The notes: generated by a model not told the origin, from the sequence alone. 34,718 bases of DNA from an uncultured Ruminococcus sp. (GCA_947177755.1 CAMWVV010000006.1:1-34718); one strand, 5' to 3'. Shown: positions 8,408-16,415, counted from the first letter of the stretch. Numbers and translations are program-made.

Positions 8408-8478
8408 CCATATTGTAAAATATGCGTACAGCTTTTTGTGCATTCAGCATAAAAAAATAATGTATTTTAAAAAATCTA

Positions 8479-8507
8479 TTGACATTCTGCAAAAAACAGT
8501 GTAAAAT
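8479..8507 (+). promoter_or_regulatory. Promoter of the DivIVA-like/hydrogenase-sensor operon
   Basis: TTGACA (8479-8484), 17-nt spacer, TAAAAT (8502-8507), about 87 nt upstream of the start codon. The remaining 8408-8593 sequence is AT-rich and holds only a weak CATATT/AATATG hairpin (8409-8424); I see no clear terminator for the preceding cluster. Confidence 0.8.
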
Positions 8508-8593
8508 ATATTTAATATATAAACGGCTCGGTAATTATTAAAGCACGTTTAAAGTCTTTTCTATTTATGAAAAGAATACAGGAGGATTTTCCA

Positions 8594-9781
8594 ATGGCTG
8601 AAACCAGATTTTTAAAAACAGTGACTTTCGGCGGATATGACAAGGAAGATGTTGAAAAACATCTTTCAGCACTGTATTCCCGAATTTCCGAACTTGAAAG
8701 CGAACTGAAAGAAACAAAACTTTTCCTTGAAAAATACAAGACAGGAACAGAAACGGAAAAAATATATGAATCTGCCCTTGAAGAAGAAAGAAAACGACTT
8801 GCCGAATGTCAGGCGGAAAAAAGGTCAGCGGATGAAAAAATTCAGATGCTGACAGCTGACAACGAAGAGAAAGAAAAAGAAATAACAAATCTGAAATATT
8901 CCGTCGCCGAACTTGAGCAGACTCTTTCAGATGCGGATATTAAACTTTCGTCAATGTCCGAAAAAGACGATGCCGCTGTTTTCGGTGCGGTTTTTGCGAC
9001 CGCTAAAAAATCGGCTTCAACAATAATTGATGAGGCTAAAAAGAAAGCCGCTGAAATTATATATGAAGCCGAAACCTACGCCGCCGAAATGACGGCAGAA
9101 GTAAATAATGAGTCTAAACAGCTTAAACACGCCTCCGTCAATATGAAAGCTCTGATTCTTGAAGACGTAATCCGACTAAGTGAAAAAATGTCTGAAATGA
9201 AAGACATTTTTGAAAAGTCTGAAAAAATACTTTCAGATACTCGGAACACTATTGAAAAGGACGGTGTGCCTGTTTTCTGTATTCCAGAAAAGTTCACACC
9301 CGACCTCCCCGAAAAACCCGTTTACGAAAAAACAGACTATTCATATAACAAGGAAACTGCCGAAAAAGTGCATGATGAATATGACGAATATGCTAACGTT
9401 CCCGATTTTGACGAACTCGAAGAAGTCGATATTTTCGGTGATGACGACGACGATTTTGACCTTTCGGGTCTTGCACGTCCCACTCAGAATACCGCTTCAA
9501 ACAAAGGCGGTATAAACCTTGACGCACTCACCAGACAGGCAGAAGAATTTGTTGCCATGAGCAAAAAGCCGAAAAAAGAAAGTATCGGTCTTGACGAACT
9601 CGCAAAACAGGCAGCTGCACTTGATGATGTTACGCAAAAGAAAAACAACAAAAGTATTGATTTGGAAGAACTTGCACGGCAGGCAACAGCTCTTGATGAC
9701 GTTCCTGCCAAAAAGAAAAACAGCGGAAGTATTGATTTAGAAGAACTCGCACGACAAGCCGCCGCTCTTGATGACAACTGA
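8594..9781 (+). CDS. DivIVA-like coiled-coil protein with C-terminal tandem repeats
   Basis: A 395-residue cytoplasmic protein. The start ATG 8594 has CAGGAGGA at 8579-8586; an in-frame ATG at 8567 lacks such a site. The first 30 residues (FLKTVTFGGYDKEDVEKHLSALYSR) look like the membrane-targeting head of DivIVA/GpsB-type proteins. Long charged coiled coils follow at about 28-125 and 140-220, the second rich in Ala/Lys/Glu. An acidic segment (266-290, with DDDDD) leads to four repeats of a short helix of the type IDLEELARQAAALDD at 307-318, 331-346, 355-370 and 380-394, separated by Lys/Asn linkers. It is followed 32 nt later by a sensory-type [FeFe]-hydrogenase homologue. The pairing suggests a scaffold or polar-localisation role for that sensor (inference). 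Its function is otherwise unknown. Confidence 0.85.
   Translation: MAETRFLKTVTFGGYDKEDVEKHLSALYSRISELESELKETKLFLEKYKTGTETEKIYESALEEERKRLAECQAEKRSADEKIQMLTADNEEKEKEITNLKYSVAELEQTLSDADIKLSSMSEKDDAAVFGAVFATAKKSASTIIDEAKKKAAEIIYEAETYAAEMTAEVNNESKQLKHASVNMKALILEDVIRLSEKMSEMKDIFEKSEKILSDTRNTIEKDGVPVFCIPEKFTPDLPEKPVYEKTDYSYNKETAEKVHDEYDEYANVPDFDELEEVDIFGDDDDDFDLSGLARPTQNTASNKGGINLDALTRQAEEFVAMSKKPKKESIGLDELAKQAAALDDVTQKKNNKSIDLEELARQATALDDVPAKKKNSGSIDLEELARQAAALDDN
9512..9775 (+). repeat. Coding tandem repeats (LARQAAALDD type)
   Basis: Four copies of a roughly 45-75 nt unit encoding (I)DL(D/E)ELA(R/K)QAAALDD with variable Lys/Asn-rich spacers. The last two copies are the most alike, and a degenerate fifth copy (FDLSGLARP) precedes them. 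The similarity is clear at protein level and partial at DNA level, so unit number could vary between strains. Confidence 0.85.
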
Positions 9782-9813
9782 AACACAGTATAATTTTAAG
9801 GAGTTTTTTGTAT

Positions 9814-11496
9814 ATGAATGAAATAATTATAGTAAAACCTGAAAAATGCGTGGGCTGTAATGCCTGTGTGAGAAACTGTCCTGCTCCCGAAGCAAATATA
9901 ACAAAAATGCTTGACGACGGCAGATTTGTTACAACGGTTGACCCGAGCAGATGTATTACGTGCGGTGAATGTGTAAGAACCTGCAATCACGGTGCGAGAG
10001 ACTATATAGATGATACAGAAGCCTGTATGTCAAGAATTTCAAAGAACAAAATGATTATTCTTGCAGCACCCGCAATAAAGTCAGTATTTCCGACACAGTG
10101 GAAAGGTATACTTGACTGGTTCAGAAATAAAGGCTGTATAATTTATGACGTTTCTTTTGGTGCGGATATATGTACATGGGCTCACCTGCGTACCATTGAA
10201 TCGGGAAAGGCAGAAACCAATCTTATCACACAGCCGTGTGCGGCAATTGTAAAGTACATAGAAATATATCAGCCAAGACTTTTAAGAAATCTGTCACCAA
10301 TTCACAGCCCTATTGCCTGTGCGGTAACTTATATAAAAAAATATATGAACAGAAACAATCATATAGCCGTCCTTTCTCCGTGTATCGCAAAGAAAACGGA
10401 ATTTACCGAAACGGGTCTTGTTGACTATAACGTGACTTTCAGTAAGCTTAAAGAATATTTTGAAAGAAACGATATAAAAATACCTTCAAATTCAATTCAT
10501 GACTTTGAATATCCGTTTGATGACCAGCAGGGACAGGTAGGTGCGGTTTATCCACGTCCTGGCGGACTGCGTGATAATCTTTGGCTTCATAATCCCGATA
10601 TTAATATTACAACGTCCGAAGGCGTTCACAAGGTTTATCCTGAACTTGATATGTATGCAAGTATGCCCGAGTACAAACACCCCGAAGTGTTTGATGTTCT
10701 TTCATGTGAATTTGGCTGTAATGTAGGTCCTGCGTCGGGTACTTCACAGACCGTTTTTGACGTAATGGCTACCATGAGGGAAGTCGAGAAAGAGGCTAAA
10801 AAGCGACGTAAAACAGGTATTTTCCGTGGCGGTGAAGACAGACTGTTCAGAAAATTCGACGAGGAACTCAGAATCTCAGACTTTATAAGAAGTTACAAAC
10901 CTACAACCCCCTCCCCAATTCCTACGGAAAAACAGCTTGATGCGGTTTATGAAATGATGGGCAAGCATACGGAAGCCGACCGCAATTATAACTGTCATGC
11001 GTGTGGATACCGTTCATGTCGTGATATGGCTATAGCTATATGCAGAGGTCTCAATACTCCCGACAACTGTATTGTACACGCAAAATCAGTACTTCTTGCA
11101 CGCCACAGCGAACTTGCAACCCAGCATGAAAAACTTGCTGAAATCACCAATGAATGTCTTGAACTCTCCGACAAGCTGAAACGTGACATAAAAAAGATTA
11201 CCGACAACATGAACGCCATCGGCGAATCCACAACAAAAACAAGTCAGAAGGCAGGACAGGTAAACAGTCTGCTTAACAATATCGTCACTTTCTGCAACAG
11301 TAATGAAAGTATGGACGCAGACAGTGTAAAACAGATGGTAAATATTCTTGAAATGACTATCAGGGCATTCAGTGTACTTGACGACAACGTGAACACCACA
11401 AACACAAGTACAGAAATTATAAATAGCTCTATTTCCGAAATTACCCAGCTCATCGACGAAATAAATATCACTCTCCACAAAACCGAAAAGAAATAA
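9814..11496 (+). CDS. Sensory-type [FeFe]-hydrogenase homologue with C-terminal coiled coil
   Basis: A 560-residue Fe-S protein. Two 4Fe-4S ferredoxin motifs stand at C12/C15/C18/C22 and C47/C50/C53/C57. The H-cluster domain follows with all four ligand cysteines apparently present: C142 in TQPCAAIVKYIE (L1), C190 in SPCIAKKTEF (L2), and C298 and C302 in SCEFGCNVGP (L3). The usual proton-relay Cys of TSCCP is replaced by Pro, as expected for regulatory rather than catalytic enzymes. A further Cys cluster, CHACGYRSC at 394-402 with C410/C419, resembles the FeS domain seen in such sensors. The last 130 residues form a chemoreceptor-like coiled coil with no PAS or kinase domain. It may sense H2 or redox state and signal through the adjacent DivIVA-like protein (inference). 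Start ATG 9814 fits AAGGAG at 9798-9803. Confidence 0.85.
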   Translation: MNEIIIVKPEKCVGCNACVRNCPAPEANITKMLDDGRFVTTVDPSRCITCGECVRTCNHGARDYIDDTEACMSRISKNKMIILAAPAIKSVFPTQWKGILDWFRNKGCIIYDVSFGADICTWAHLRTIESGKAETNLITQPCAAIVKYIEIYQPRLLRNLSPIHSPIACAVTYIKKYMNRNNHIAVLSPCIAKKTEFTETGLVDYNVTFSKLKEYFERNDIKIPSNSIHDFEYPFDDQQGQVGAVYPRPGGLRDNLWLHNPDINITTSEGVHKVYPELDMYASMPEYKHPEVFDVLSCEFGCNVGPASGTSQTVFDVMATMREVEKEAKKRRKTGIFRGGEDRLFRKFDEELRISDFIRSYKPTTPSPIPTEKQLDAVYEMMGKHTEADRNYNCHACGYRSCRDMAIAICRGLNTPDNCIVHAKSVLLARHSELATQHEKLAEITNECLELSDKLKRDIKKITDNMNAIGESTTKTSQKAGQVNSLLNNIVTFCNSNESMDADSVKQMVNILEMTIRAFSVLDDNVNTTNTSTEIINSSISEITQLIDEINITLHKTEKK

Positions 11497-11501
11497 AAAA
11501 T

Positions 11502-11528
11502 GCGGACATTCGTGTCCGCTTTTTCTTT
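11502..11528 (+). terminator. Terminator after the hydrogenase-sensor gene
   Basis: Perfect 7-bp stem GCGGACA/TGTCCGC with loop TTCG, then a T-rich tract (TTTTTCTTT). It ends the two-gene operon and slightly overlaps the next promoter. Confidence 0.92.
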
Positions 11529-11554
11529 ACATGAGGAAAATTTTGTGGTATAAT
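11526..11554 (+). promoter_or_regulatory. ddh promoter
   Basis: TTTACA (11526-11531), 17-nt spacer, TATAAT (11549-11554), about 35 nt upstream of the ddh start codon. The -35 lies within the T-tract of the preceding terminator. Confidence 0.85.
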
Positions 11555-11588
11555 ATAAATATACAAAATATTATGGGAGGTAAATCCA

Positions 11589-12578
11589 ATGAGCAAAATT
11601 AAAATAGGAATTGCAGGCTATGGCAACCTCGGAAAAGGTGTCGAACTCGCAATCAGACAAAATGACGACATGGAACTTGCGGGAATCTTCACACGCCGTG
11701 ACCCAGCATCAATTAAACCGCTTACGGACGGTGCGAAAGTTTACAGACTTGATGAAGCTGAAAAGTATCAGAATGAAGTTGATGTTATGATTATCTGCGG
11801 AGGAAGTGCAACAGACCTTCCCGAACAGACTCCCGCTCTTGCAAAACTTTTTAACGTTATCGACAGTTTTGACACCCATGCAAGAATCCCCGAGCATTTC
11901 ACAAACGTTGACAACGCCGCAAAGGAAAGCGGTCACCTCGCTATGATTTCTCTCGGCTGGGACCCTGGTCTTTTCTCACTCAACAGACTTTATGCCGAGT
12001 CGATTCTTCCGAACGGTAAAACATACACTTTCTGGGGTAAGGGCGTAAGTCAGGGACATTCCGACGCTATAAGACGTGTTGAGGGCGTAAAGAGAGGAAT
12101 CCAGTACACCGTGCCTGTTGAGGAGGCTATGGACGCAGTACGCTCGGGAAGTCAGCCCGAACTTTCCACACGTCAGAAACACAAAAGGGAATGCTGGGTT
12201 GTTGCAGAGGACGGTGCAGACCTCGCAAAAATTGAAGAAACTATCAGGAACATGAAAAATTATTTTGACGAATACGACACCACTGTTAACTTTATCAGTG
12301 AAGAAGAATTTAACGCTGTTCACAACAAAATGAATCACGGCGGTTTCGTCATGAGAAGCGGTATGACAGGCGACGGCGAAAAAACTCATCAGATGATTGA
12401 ATATTCACTTAAACTTGAATCAAATCCCGAGTTTACCGCAAGTGTACTGATATGCTACGCAAGAGCGTTAAGCCGTCTGAAAGCCGAGGGAGCGACAGGC
12501 TGTAAGACTGCATTTGACATTGCACCGTCGTATCTTTCAAAACTCAGTCCCGAAGAACTCCGCGCAACAATGCTGTAA
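11589..12578 (+). CDS. ddh: meso-Diaminopimelate dehydrogenase
   Basis: NADPH-dependent enzyme that makes meso-diaminopimelate from L-tetrahydrodipicolinate and ammonia in one step, feeding lysine and peptidoglycan synthesis. The N-terminal Rossmann motif GIAGYGNLGKG is at 7-17, and the family blocks SFDTHARIPEH, SLGWDPGLFSLNR and GKGVSQGHSDAIRR are all visible. At 329 residues it has the usual length. It is monocistronic, with its own promoter and a terminator after it. GGGAGG at 11575-11580 sets the start. dapF and dapL, which belong to the alternative aminotransferase route, lie about 9 kb away in the same window, so this genome seems to have both routes. Confidence 0.96.
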   Translation: MSKIKIGIAGYGNLGKGVELAIRQNDDMELAGIFTRRDPASIKPLTDGAKVYRLDEAEKYQNEVDVMIICGGSATDLPEQTPALAKLFNVIDSFDTHARIPEHFTNVDNAAKESGHLAMISLGWDPGLFSLNRLYAESILPNGKTYTFWGKGVSQGHSDAIRRVEGVKRGIQYTVPVEEAMDAVRSGSQPELSTRQKHKRECWVVAEDGADLAKIEETIRNMKNYFDEYDTTVNFISEEEFNAVHNKMNHGGFVMRSGMTGDGEKTHQMIEYSLKLESNPEFTASVLICYARALSRLKAEGATGCKTAFDIAPSYLSKLSPEELRATML

Positions 12579-12583
12579 AATAA

Positions 12584-12610
12584 AAAAGTCCGAATTTTAT
12601 TCGGACTTTT
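12584..12610. terminator. Bidirectional terminator between ddh and the pfl operon
   Basis: 12-bp stem AAAAGTCCGAAT/ATTCGGACTTTT with loop TTT, with A- and T-rich flanks on both sides. It serves ddh (plus) and the convergent pyruvate formate-lyase operon (minus). Confidence 0.9.
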
Positions 12611-12618
12611 CTTATTGA

Positions 12619-12861
12619 TTAAAGTGAAGCGTGGAATGTTCTTGAAATAACATCGTCCTGCTGTTCCTTAGTGAGCTTTACAAAGTTTACGGCATAACCG
12701 GAAACTCTTACTGTAAGCTGAGGATACTTTTCAGGATGTGCCTGAGCATCAAGAAGTGTTTCTCTTGTAAATACGTTTACGTTAAGGTGATGACCACCTT
12801 TTTCAACATAACCGTCGAGGAGTTCAACAAGGTTGTTAACCTGTGTAGCATTGCTTTCCAT
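12619..12861 (-). CDS. Separate glycyl-radical subunit of pyruvate formate-lyase (GrcA-like)
   Basis: An 80-residue protein consisting of just the C-terminal glycyl-radical domain of pyruvate formate-lyase. It contains [17 protein letters not shown] (14-30), the [17 protein letters not shown] block with radical Gly55, and the closing [13 protein letters not shown]. In E. coli PflB this region is part of the 760-residue enzyme and carries Gly734. Here it is a separate gene, the last of three, with a very strong ribosome binding site (AAAGGAGG about 9 nt upstream of the ATG). It resembles E. coli GrcA/YfiD and phage T4 Y06I, spare domains that rescue cleaved PFL. Here, however, the main subunit has no such domain of its own, so this subunit should be required for activity (inference). 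Confidence 0.93.
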   Translation of the reverse strand: MESNATQVNNLVELLDGYVEKGGHHLNVNVFTRETLLDAQAHPEKYPQLTVRVSGYAVNFVKLTKEQQDDVISRTFHASL

Positions 12862-12892
12862 TTTAATAATCCTCCTTTAAAAAATTTATATA

Positions 12893-12924
12893 GACAGGAA
12901 ACGGCACAAAAACCGTTTCCCGTC
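12893..12924 (-). ncRNA. Intercistronic RNA hairpin in the pfl operon
   Basis: 12-bp inverted repeat (12893-12904 with 12913-12924, one G-T pair in RNA) and an 8-nt loop, between the 72-residue ORF and the glycyl-radical subunit gene. On the transcribed minus strand it is followed by CTATATAAATTTTTTAAAGGAGG, so the T-run comes about 10 nt late for a classic terminator. It could be an attenuator, a processing site or an mRNA-stabilising element that sets the ratio of core to radical subunit. Confidence 0.7.
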
Positions 12925-12930
12925 AATAGC

Positions 12931-13149
12931 TTAATCTTCTTCGTCGGGGTCAACTGATGTTTCGGTAGGCTGCATACAAGCACCTTTTGCACCGCAGTCA
13001 GTACTGTTTACCGTATCAATTTTCATACCCCCGCCGTCTTTATCGGTAGCGATATTCACATGACCGCTTCCCTGAGCCATAAGCTGGTCAATAAGGTCAG
13101 CAAGCTCTTCGGGACTGTCACTTTTGCCGAGCATATCCGGAGTTACCAT
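12931..13149 (-). CDS. Small pfl-operon protein resembling the PFL linker region
   Basis: A 72-residue ORF starting 3 nt after the stop of the PFL core and in the same reading frame (TAA TAT ATG). AAGGGTGA at the end of the core gene can act as ribosome binding site. Residues 2-33 (TPDMLGK..., ELADLIDQLMAQGSGHVNI) resemble the stretch that in intact PFL joins the core to the radical domain (IPDALGK..., LLDGYF..GG.HLNVNV), but the radical-Gly block is absent. The rest is Gly/Asp-rich with C52 and C58 (CGAKGAC) and an acidic tail. It may be a degenerate duplicate or an accessory subunit of the split enzyme. I do not know a named family for it. Confidence 0.75.
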   Translation of the reverse strand: MVTPDMLGKSDSPEELADLIDQLMAQGSGHVNIATDKDGGGMKIDTVNSTDCGAKGACMQPTETSVDPDEED

Positions 13150-13152
13150 ATA

Positions 13153-15210
13153 TTATTCACCCTTAAGAGCGTCAATATCAATATCACCTGCGAAAACTTC
13201 CATATCCTTGCCGAGAGCATCGGGGATAATGGAGAATGTATTTGAGATACCGTCCTGAGCGTGTCTGAAAGGAATCTTTGCAACAGAAGAAAGTGAAGCT
13301 GCCGCACCGTGAGTATCTCTGCCGTGCATCGGGTTTGCTCCCGGAGCAAGCGGAACGCCTTCCTTACGTCCGTCAGGTGTGTTGCCTGTCTTTTTACCGT
13401 AAACAACGTTTGAAGTTATTGTGAGGATAGACATTGTAGGAACACCGTCACGGTATGTATGATGTTTTCTAATCATATCCATAAATGTACGTACAACCAT
13501 AACAGCGAGGTCATCAACCCTGTCGTCGTTGTTGCCGTATTTCGGGAAATCTCCCTCAATTTCATAATCAACTACAACGCCGTTTTCGTCACGTATACAC
13601 TTAACCTTAGCGTACTTGATAGCTGAAAGTGAGTCTGCAACAACGGAAAGACCTGCGATACCTGTAGCGAAATAACGCTTTACATCTCTGTCGTGGAGAG
13701 CCATCTGGATTCTCTCATAGCTGTACTTGTCGTGCATATAGTGAATAATGTTAAGAGTATTTACATAAAGACCTGCAAGCCATTCCATCATGTTCTTATA
13801 CTTTTCCCATACATCATCATAGTCAAGGTAATCGCCCTCAACAGGTCTGTACTTAGGACCTACCTGCACTTTCATTCTTTCGTCAACACCGCCATTTATA
13901 GCATAAAGGAGGCACTTGGCGAGGTTTGCTCTTGCACCGAAGAACTGCATTTCCTTACCTACTCTCATTGAAGATACACAGCAGGCAATAGCATAGTCGT
14001 CACCGTGAGTAACTCTCATCATGTCGTCATTCTCGTACTGGATTGAAGAAGTCTTGATAGACATCTTAGCACAGTATTCCTTAAACTTTCTCGGGAGCTT
14101 CTGTGACCAGAGGACAGTCATATTCGGCTCGGGAGCAGTTCCGAGGTTTTCAAGAGTATGGAGATAACGGAAGCTGTTCTTTGTTACAAAGTGGTGACCG
14201 TTAACATCAACACCGCCGATTGACTCAGTAACCCATGTCGGGTCGCCAGAGAAGAGTGAATTATATTCGGGAGTTCTTGCAAATTTAACAATACGGAGCT
14301 TCATGATGAAGTGGTCGATGATTTCCTGTGCCTCCTCTTCAGTAATAACACCGTTGTCAAGGTCACGCTGAATATAAACATCAAGGAAAGTTGAAGTACG
14401 TCCGAGTGACATAGCAGCACCGTTCTGCTCCTTAACAGCAGCGAGGTAACCGAAATAGAGCCACTGAACTGCTTCCTTAGCGTTCTTTGCAGGCTTGGAA
14501 ATGTCAAAACCGTAAATTTCACCGAGTTTCTTGAGTTCGCCCAAAGCACGAACCTGCTCGGCAAGTTCTTCACGAAGTCTGATATTCTTTGAAGTCATTC
14601 TTATAAGAGAAGTTTCAATCTGATGTTTCTTGTCGGCAATAAGATTGTCGATACCATAGAGGGCAACTCTTCTGTAGTCGCCGATAATACGACCTCTGCC
14701 GTAAGCGTCGGGAAGACCTGTAATGATAGCCGACTTACGAGCCATACGCATTTCAGGTGTGTAAGCGTCAAAAACGCCCTGATTGTGAGTTTTGCGGTAC
14801 TCTGTAAAAATCTTTACAACTTCGTCGTCAACCTTATAGCCGTTCTGTTCGCAGGCATTCATTGCCATTCTGATACCGCCGAAAGGCTGGAGTGAACGCT
14901 TGAAAGGCTTATCAGTCTGAACACCGACGATTTTTTCAAGGTCTTTATTGAGATAACCAGCATCGTGGGAAGTGATAGTGGAAACAATCTTTGTGTCCAT
15001 ATCAAGAACACCGCCGGCTTCACGTTCCTGCTTGGTGAGTTCCATAACCTGCTCCCAGAGCTTTGTAGTAGCTTCTGTAGGGCCTGCAAGGAAGCTTTCG
15101 TCACCGTCATAGGGAGTGTAATTCTTCTTGATGAAGTCGCTGACATTAATGCCGAGACTCCATCTGCCGGGAGTAAAACCTTCCCATTCTTTTGCAAATT
15201 CCATAGTCAT
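13153..15210 (-). CDS. pflB: Pyruvate formate-lyase core subunit lacking the glycyl-radical domain
   Basis: Catalytic body of pyruvate formate-lyase, which converts pyruvate and CoA to acetyl-CoA and formate without oxygen. The active-site cysteine pair is C410-C411 in [12 protein letters not shown]. Other family blocks present are [39 protein letters not shown] and [10 protein letters not shown]. At 685 residues it stops right after [10 protein letters not shown] plus a short acidic tail ([13 protein letters not shown]). The last 75 or so residues of ordinary PFLs, including the radical Gly, are therefore missing and are encoded separately at 12619-12861. No pflA activase gene is nearby. The operon has a consensus promoter with a perfect palindrome just upstream. 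Ribosome binding site AAAAGGAG is about 11 nt before the ATG; an internal ATG two codons later is an alternative. Confidence 0.95.
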   Translation of the reverse strand: MTMEFAKEWEGFTPGRWSLGINVSDFIKKNYTPYDGDESFLAGPTEATTKLWEQVMELTKQEREAGGVLDMDTKIVSTITSHDAGYLNKDLEKIVGVQTDKPFKRSLQPFGGIRMAMNACEQNGYKVDDEVVKIFTEYRKTHNQGVFDAYTPEMRMARKSAIITGLPDAYGRGRIIGDYRRVALYGIDNLIADKKHQIETSLIRMTSKNIRLREELAEQVRALGELKKLGEIYGFDISKPAKNAKEAVQWLYFGYLAAVKEQNGAAMSLGRTSTFLDVYIQRDLDNGVITEEEAQEIIDHFIMKLRIVKFARTPEYNSLFSGDPTWVTESIGGVDVNGHHFVTKNSFRYLHTLENLGTAPEPNMTVLWSQKLPRKFKEYCAKMSIKTSSIQYENDDMMRVTHGDDYAIACCVSSMRVGKEMQFFGARANLAKCLLYAINGGVDERMKVQVGPKYRPVEGDYLDYDDVWEKYKNMMEWLAGLYVNTLNIIHYMHDKYSYERIQMALHDRDVKRYFATGIAGLSVVADSLSAIKYAKVKCIRDENGVVVDYEIEGDFPKYGNNDDRVDDLAVMVVRTFMDMIRKHHTYRDGVPTMSILTITSNVVYGKKTGNTPDGRKEGVPLAPGANPMHGRDTHGAAASLSSVAKIPFRHAQDGISNTFSIIPDALGKDMEVFAGDIDIDALKGE

Positions 15211-15249
15211 TTATTTATAACTCCTTTTAAGAATATTTTATCCACCCCT

Positions 15250-15278
15250 ATATTAACACAACATATCTGAAATGTCAA
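15250..15278 (-). promoter_or_regulatory. pfl operon promoter
   Basis: Minus strand TTGACA (15273-15278), 17-nt spacer, TAATAT (15250-15255), about 40 nt before the start codon. A near-consensus, probably strong promoter. Confidence 0.88.
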
Positions 15279-15284
15279 TGATAA

Positions 15285-15302
15285 TGTTAACCGTGGTTAA
15301 CA
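15285..15302. promoter_or_regulatory. Palindromic operator upstream of the pfl promoter
   Basis: TGTTAACCGTGGTTAACA: perfect 8-bp inverted repeat around a central GT, placed 6 nt upstream of the -35. It resembles redox-responsive Rex sites (TTGTTAA-N4-TTAACAA) and CRP/FNR-type sites, but the TTAA half-sites are 6 bp apart rather than the 4 of Rex, so the regulator is left open. A redox or oxygen regulator would suit a PFL operon (inference). The rest of 15303-15451 is AT-rich with nothing else I can assign. Confidence 0.7.
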
Positions 15303-15451
15303 AAAACCCGACGTTTCACTTAAAAATTATAATTAACTATTTTTTTACGTTCTTCGCAATACAGCCAAAAACAGATTTTATGAGTTCACAATTTGTATAT
15401 TTTTGCAGATAAACTTGTTAAATTCAGCCAAAAAGCCAGTCAATATTTTGT

Positions 15452-16384
15452 TTATAACGGAGATTCTGTACAAGGGTATATTTTGTTGAAAAGCCCGATG
15501 ATTTCATGTTTTTCCGCAAGACCTCCAGAGAATGCCGTAGCACTTCCTGAAGCAGTTCCGAGCATAAGGGCAGTACGATAATTGCCCGTCATCTCAAGCC
15601 CAGCAAGAAAACCTGCAAGCATGGAATCCCCTGCCCCGACCGAATTTTTAACTTCACCCTTTGGTGCTGAAACTTCATATTTCTCACCGCTTTCGGTGAG
15701 AAGAACCGCACCCTTTTCCGCAAGTGAAACAAGAACAGTTTTCGCACCGATTTTCTGCAGTTCGGAAGCACCTTTAAAAGCTTCCTCACGGGTTGAAATT
15801 TCCCTGCCGAGTATTTCTCCGAGTTCAAAATTATTCGGTTTAATCAGAAAAGGTTTCAGCGGAAGAAGTTCCGCAAGAGGTTTTCCCGAAGAATCGGCAA
15901 CTATGCGTATGTTTTTATAAGAAAGACGTTTCATTATATCTGCATAAATATCAGACGGAACAGATGCAGGTATACTTCCGGCAAGCACGAGAATATCACC
16001 ATCATTCAGTTCGCTTTCAGTTTTTTTTATAAAGTCTTTAAGAACATCGTCGGCTATTTTCGGTCCTTTTCCGTTTATTTCGGTTTCGCTCCCACCGCAC
16101 CGCAGTTTTACGTTTACTCTTGTAAGCTGATTTTCAAGCCACGTCATAGAATACGGACATTCCATACCATCAAGCAGACTGCAAAGAAGTTTACCCGTTT
16201 CTCCTCCGCAGAATCCAAGTGCTTTTGTCTTTATTCCCAGACGGCTAAGAATCACTGATATATTTATCCCTTTTCCGCCTGCTGTAAGGTGCTGGCTGTC
16301 CGCACGGTTTACAGCGTTTTCACGATAATCGGAAACCTCCATTGCACAGTCAACGGCAGGATTAAGCGTAACAGTTAAAATCAC
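15452..16384 (-). CDS. PfkB-family hexose-phosphate kinase (1-phosphofructokinase-like)
   Basis: A 310-residue sugar kinase of the 1-phosphofructokinase/tagatose-6-phosphate kinase branch of PfkB. It opens with MILTVTLNPAVD, has the sugar-binding GGKGIN at 36-41 and KPNNFEL in the middle, and carries the ATP/anion-hole signature NSVGAGDSMLAGF with the catalytic Asp near residue 250. I chose GTG 16384 because AGGAAG lies 8 nt upstream and it gives the canonical N-terminus; ATG 16390 is the alternative but sits too close to that site. No fructose PTS or regulator gene adjoins it, so the substrate (fructose-1-phosphate or tagatose-6-phosphate) cannot be fixed. It has its own promoter, divergent from the permease gene. 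Confidence 0.88.
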   Translation of the reverse strand: MILTVTLNPAVDCAMEVSDYRENAVNRADSQHLTAGGKGINISVILSRLGIKTKALGFCGGETGKLLCSLLDGMECPYSMTWLENQLTRVNVKLRCGGSETEINGKGPKIADDVLKDFIKKTESELNDGDILVLAGSIPASVPSDIYADIMKRLSYKNIRIVADSSGKPLAELLPLKPFLIKPNNFELGEILGREISTREEAFKGASELQKIGAKTVLVSLAEKGAVLLTESGEKYEVSAPKGEVKNSVGAGDSMLAGFLAGLEMTGNYRTALMLGTASGSATAFSGGLAEKHEIIGLFNKIYPCTESPL

Positions 16385-16415
16385 ATACATCACTTCCTGA
16401 TAAATATTTTTTATT

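Noticed and set aside
8567-8593. ATG 8567 as start of the DivIVA-like gene
   Set aside because: The AGGAGGA site at 8580-8586 lies within this extension and points to ATG 8594.
15285-15302. Calling the pfl palindrome a Rex operator outright
   Set aside because: The Rex consensus has TTAA half-sites 4 bp apart; here they are 6 bp apart. I keep it as an unassigned palindrome.
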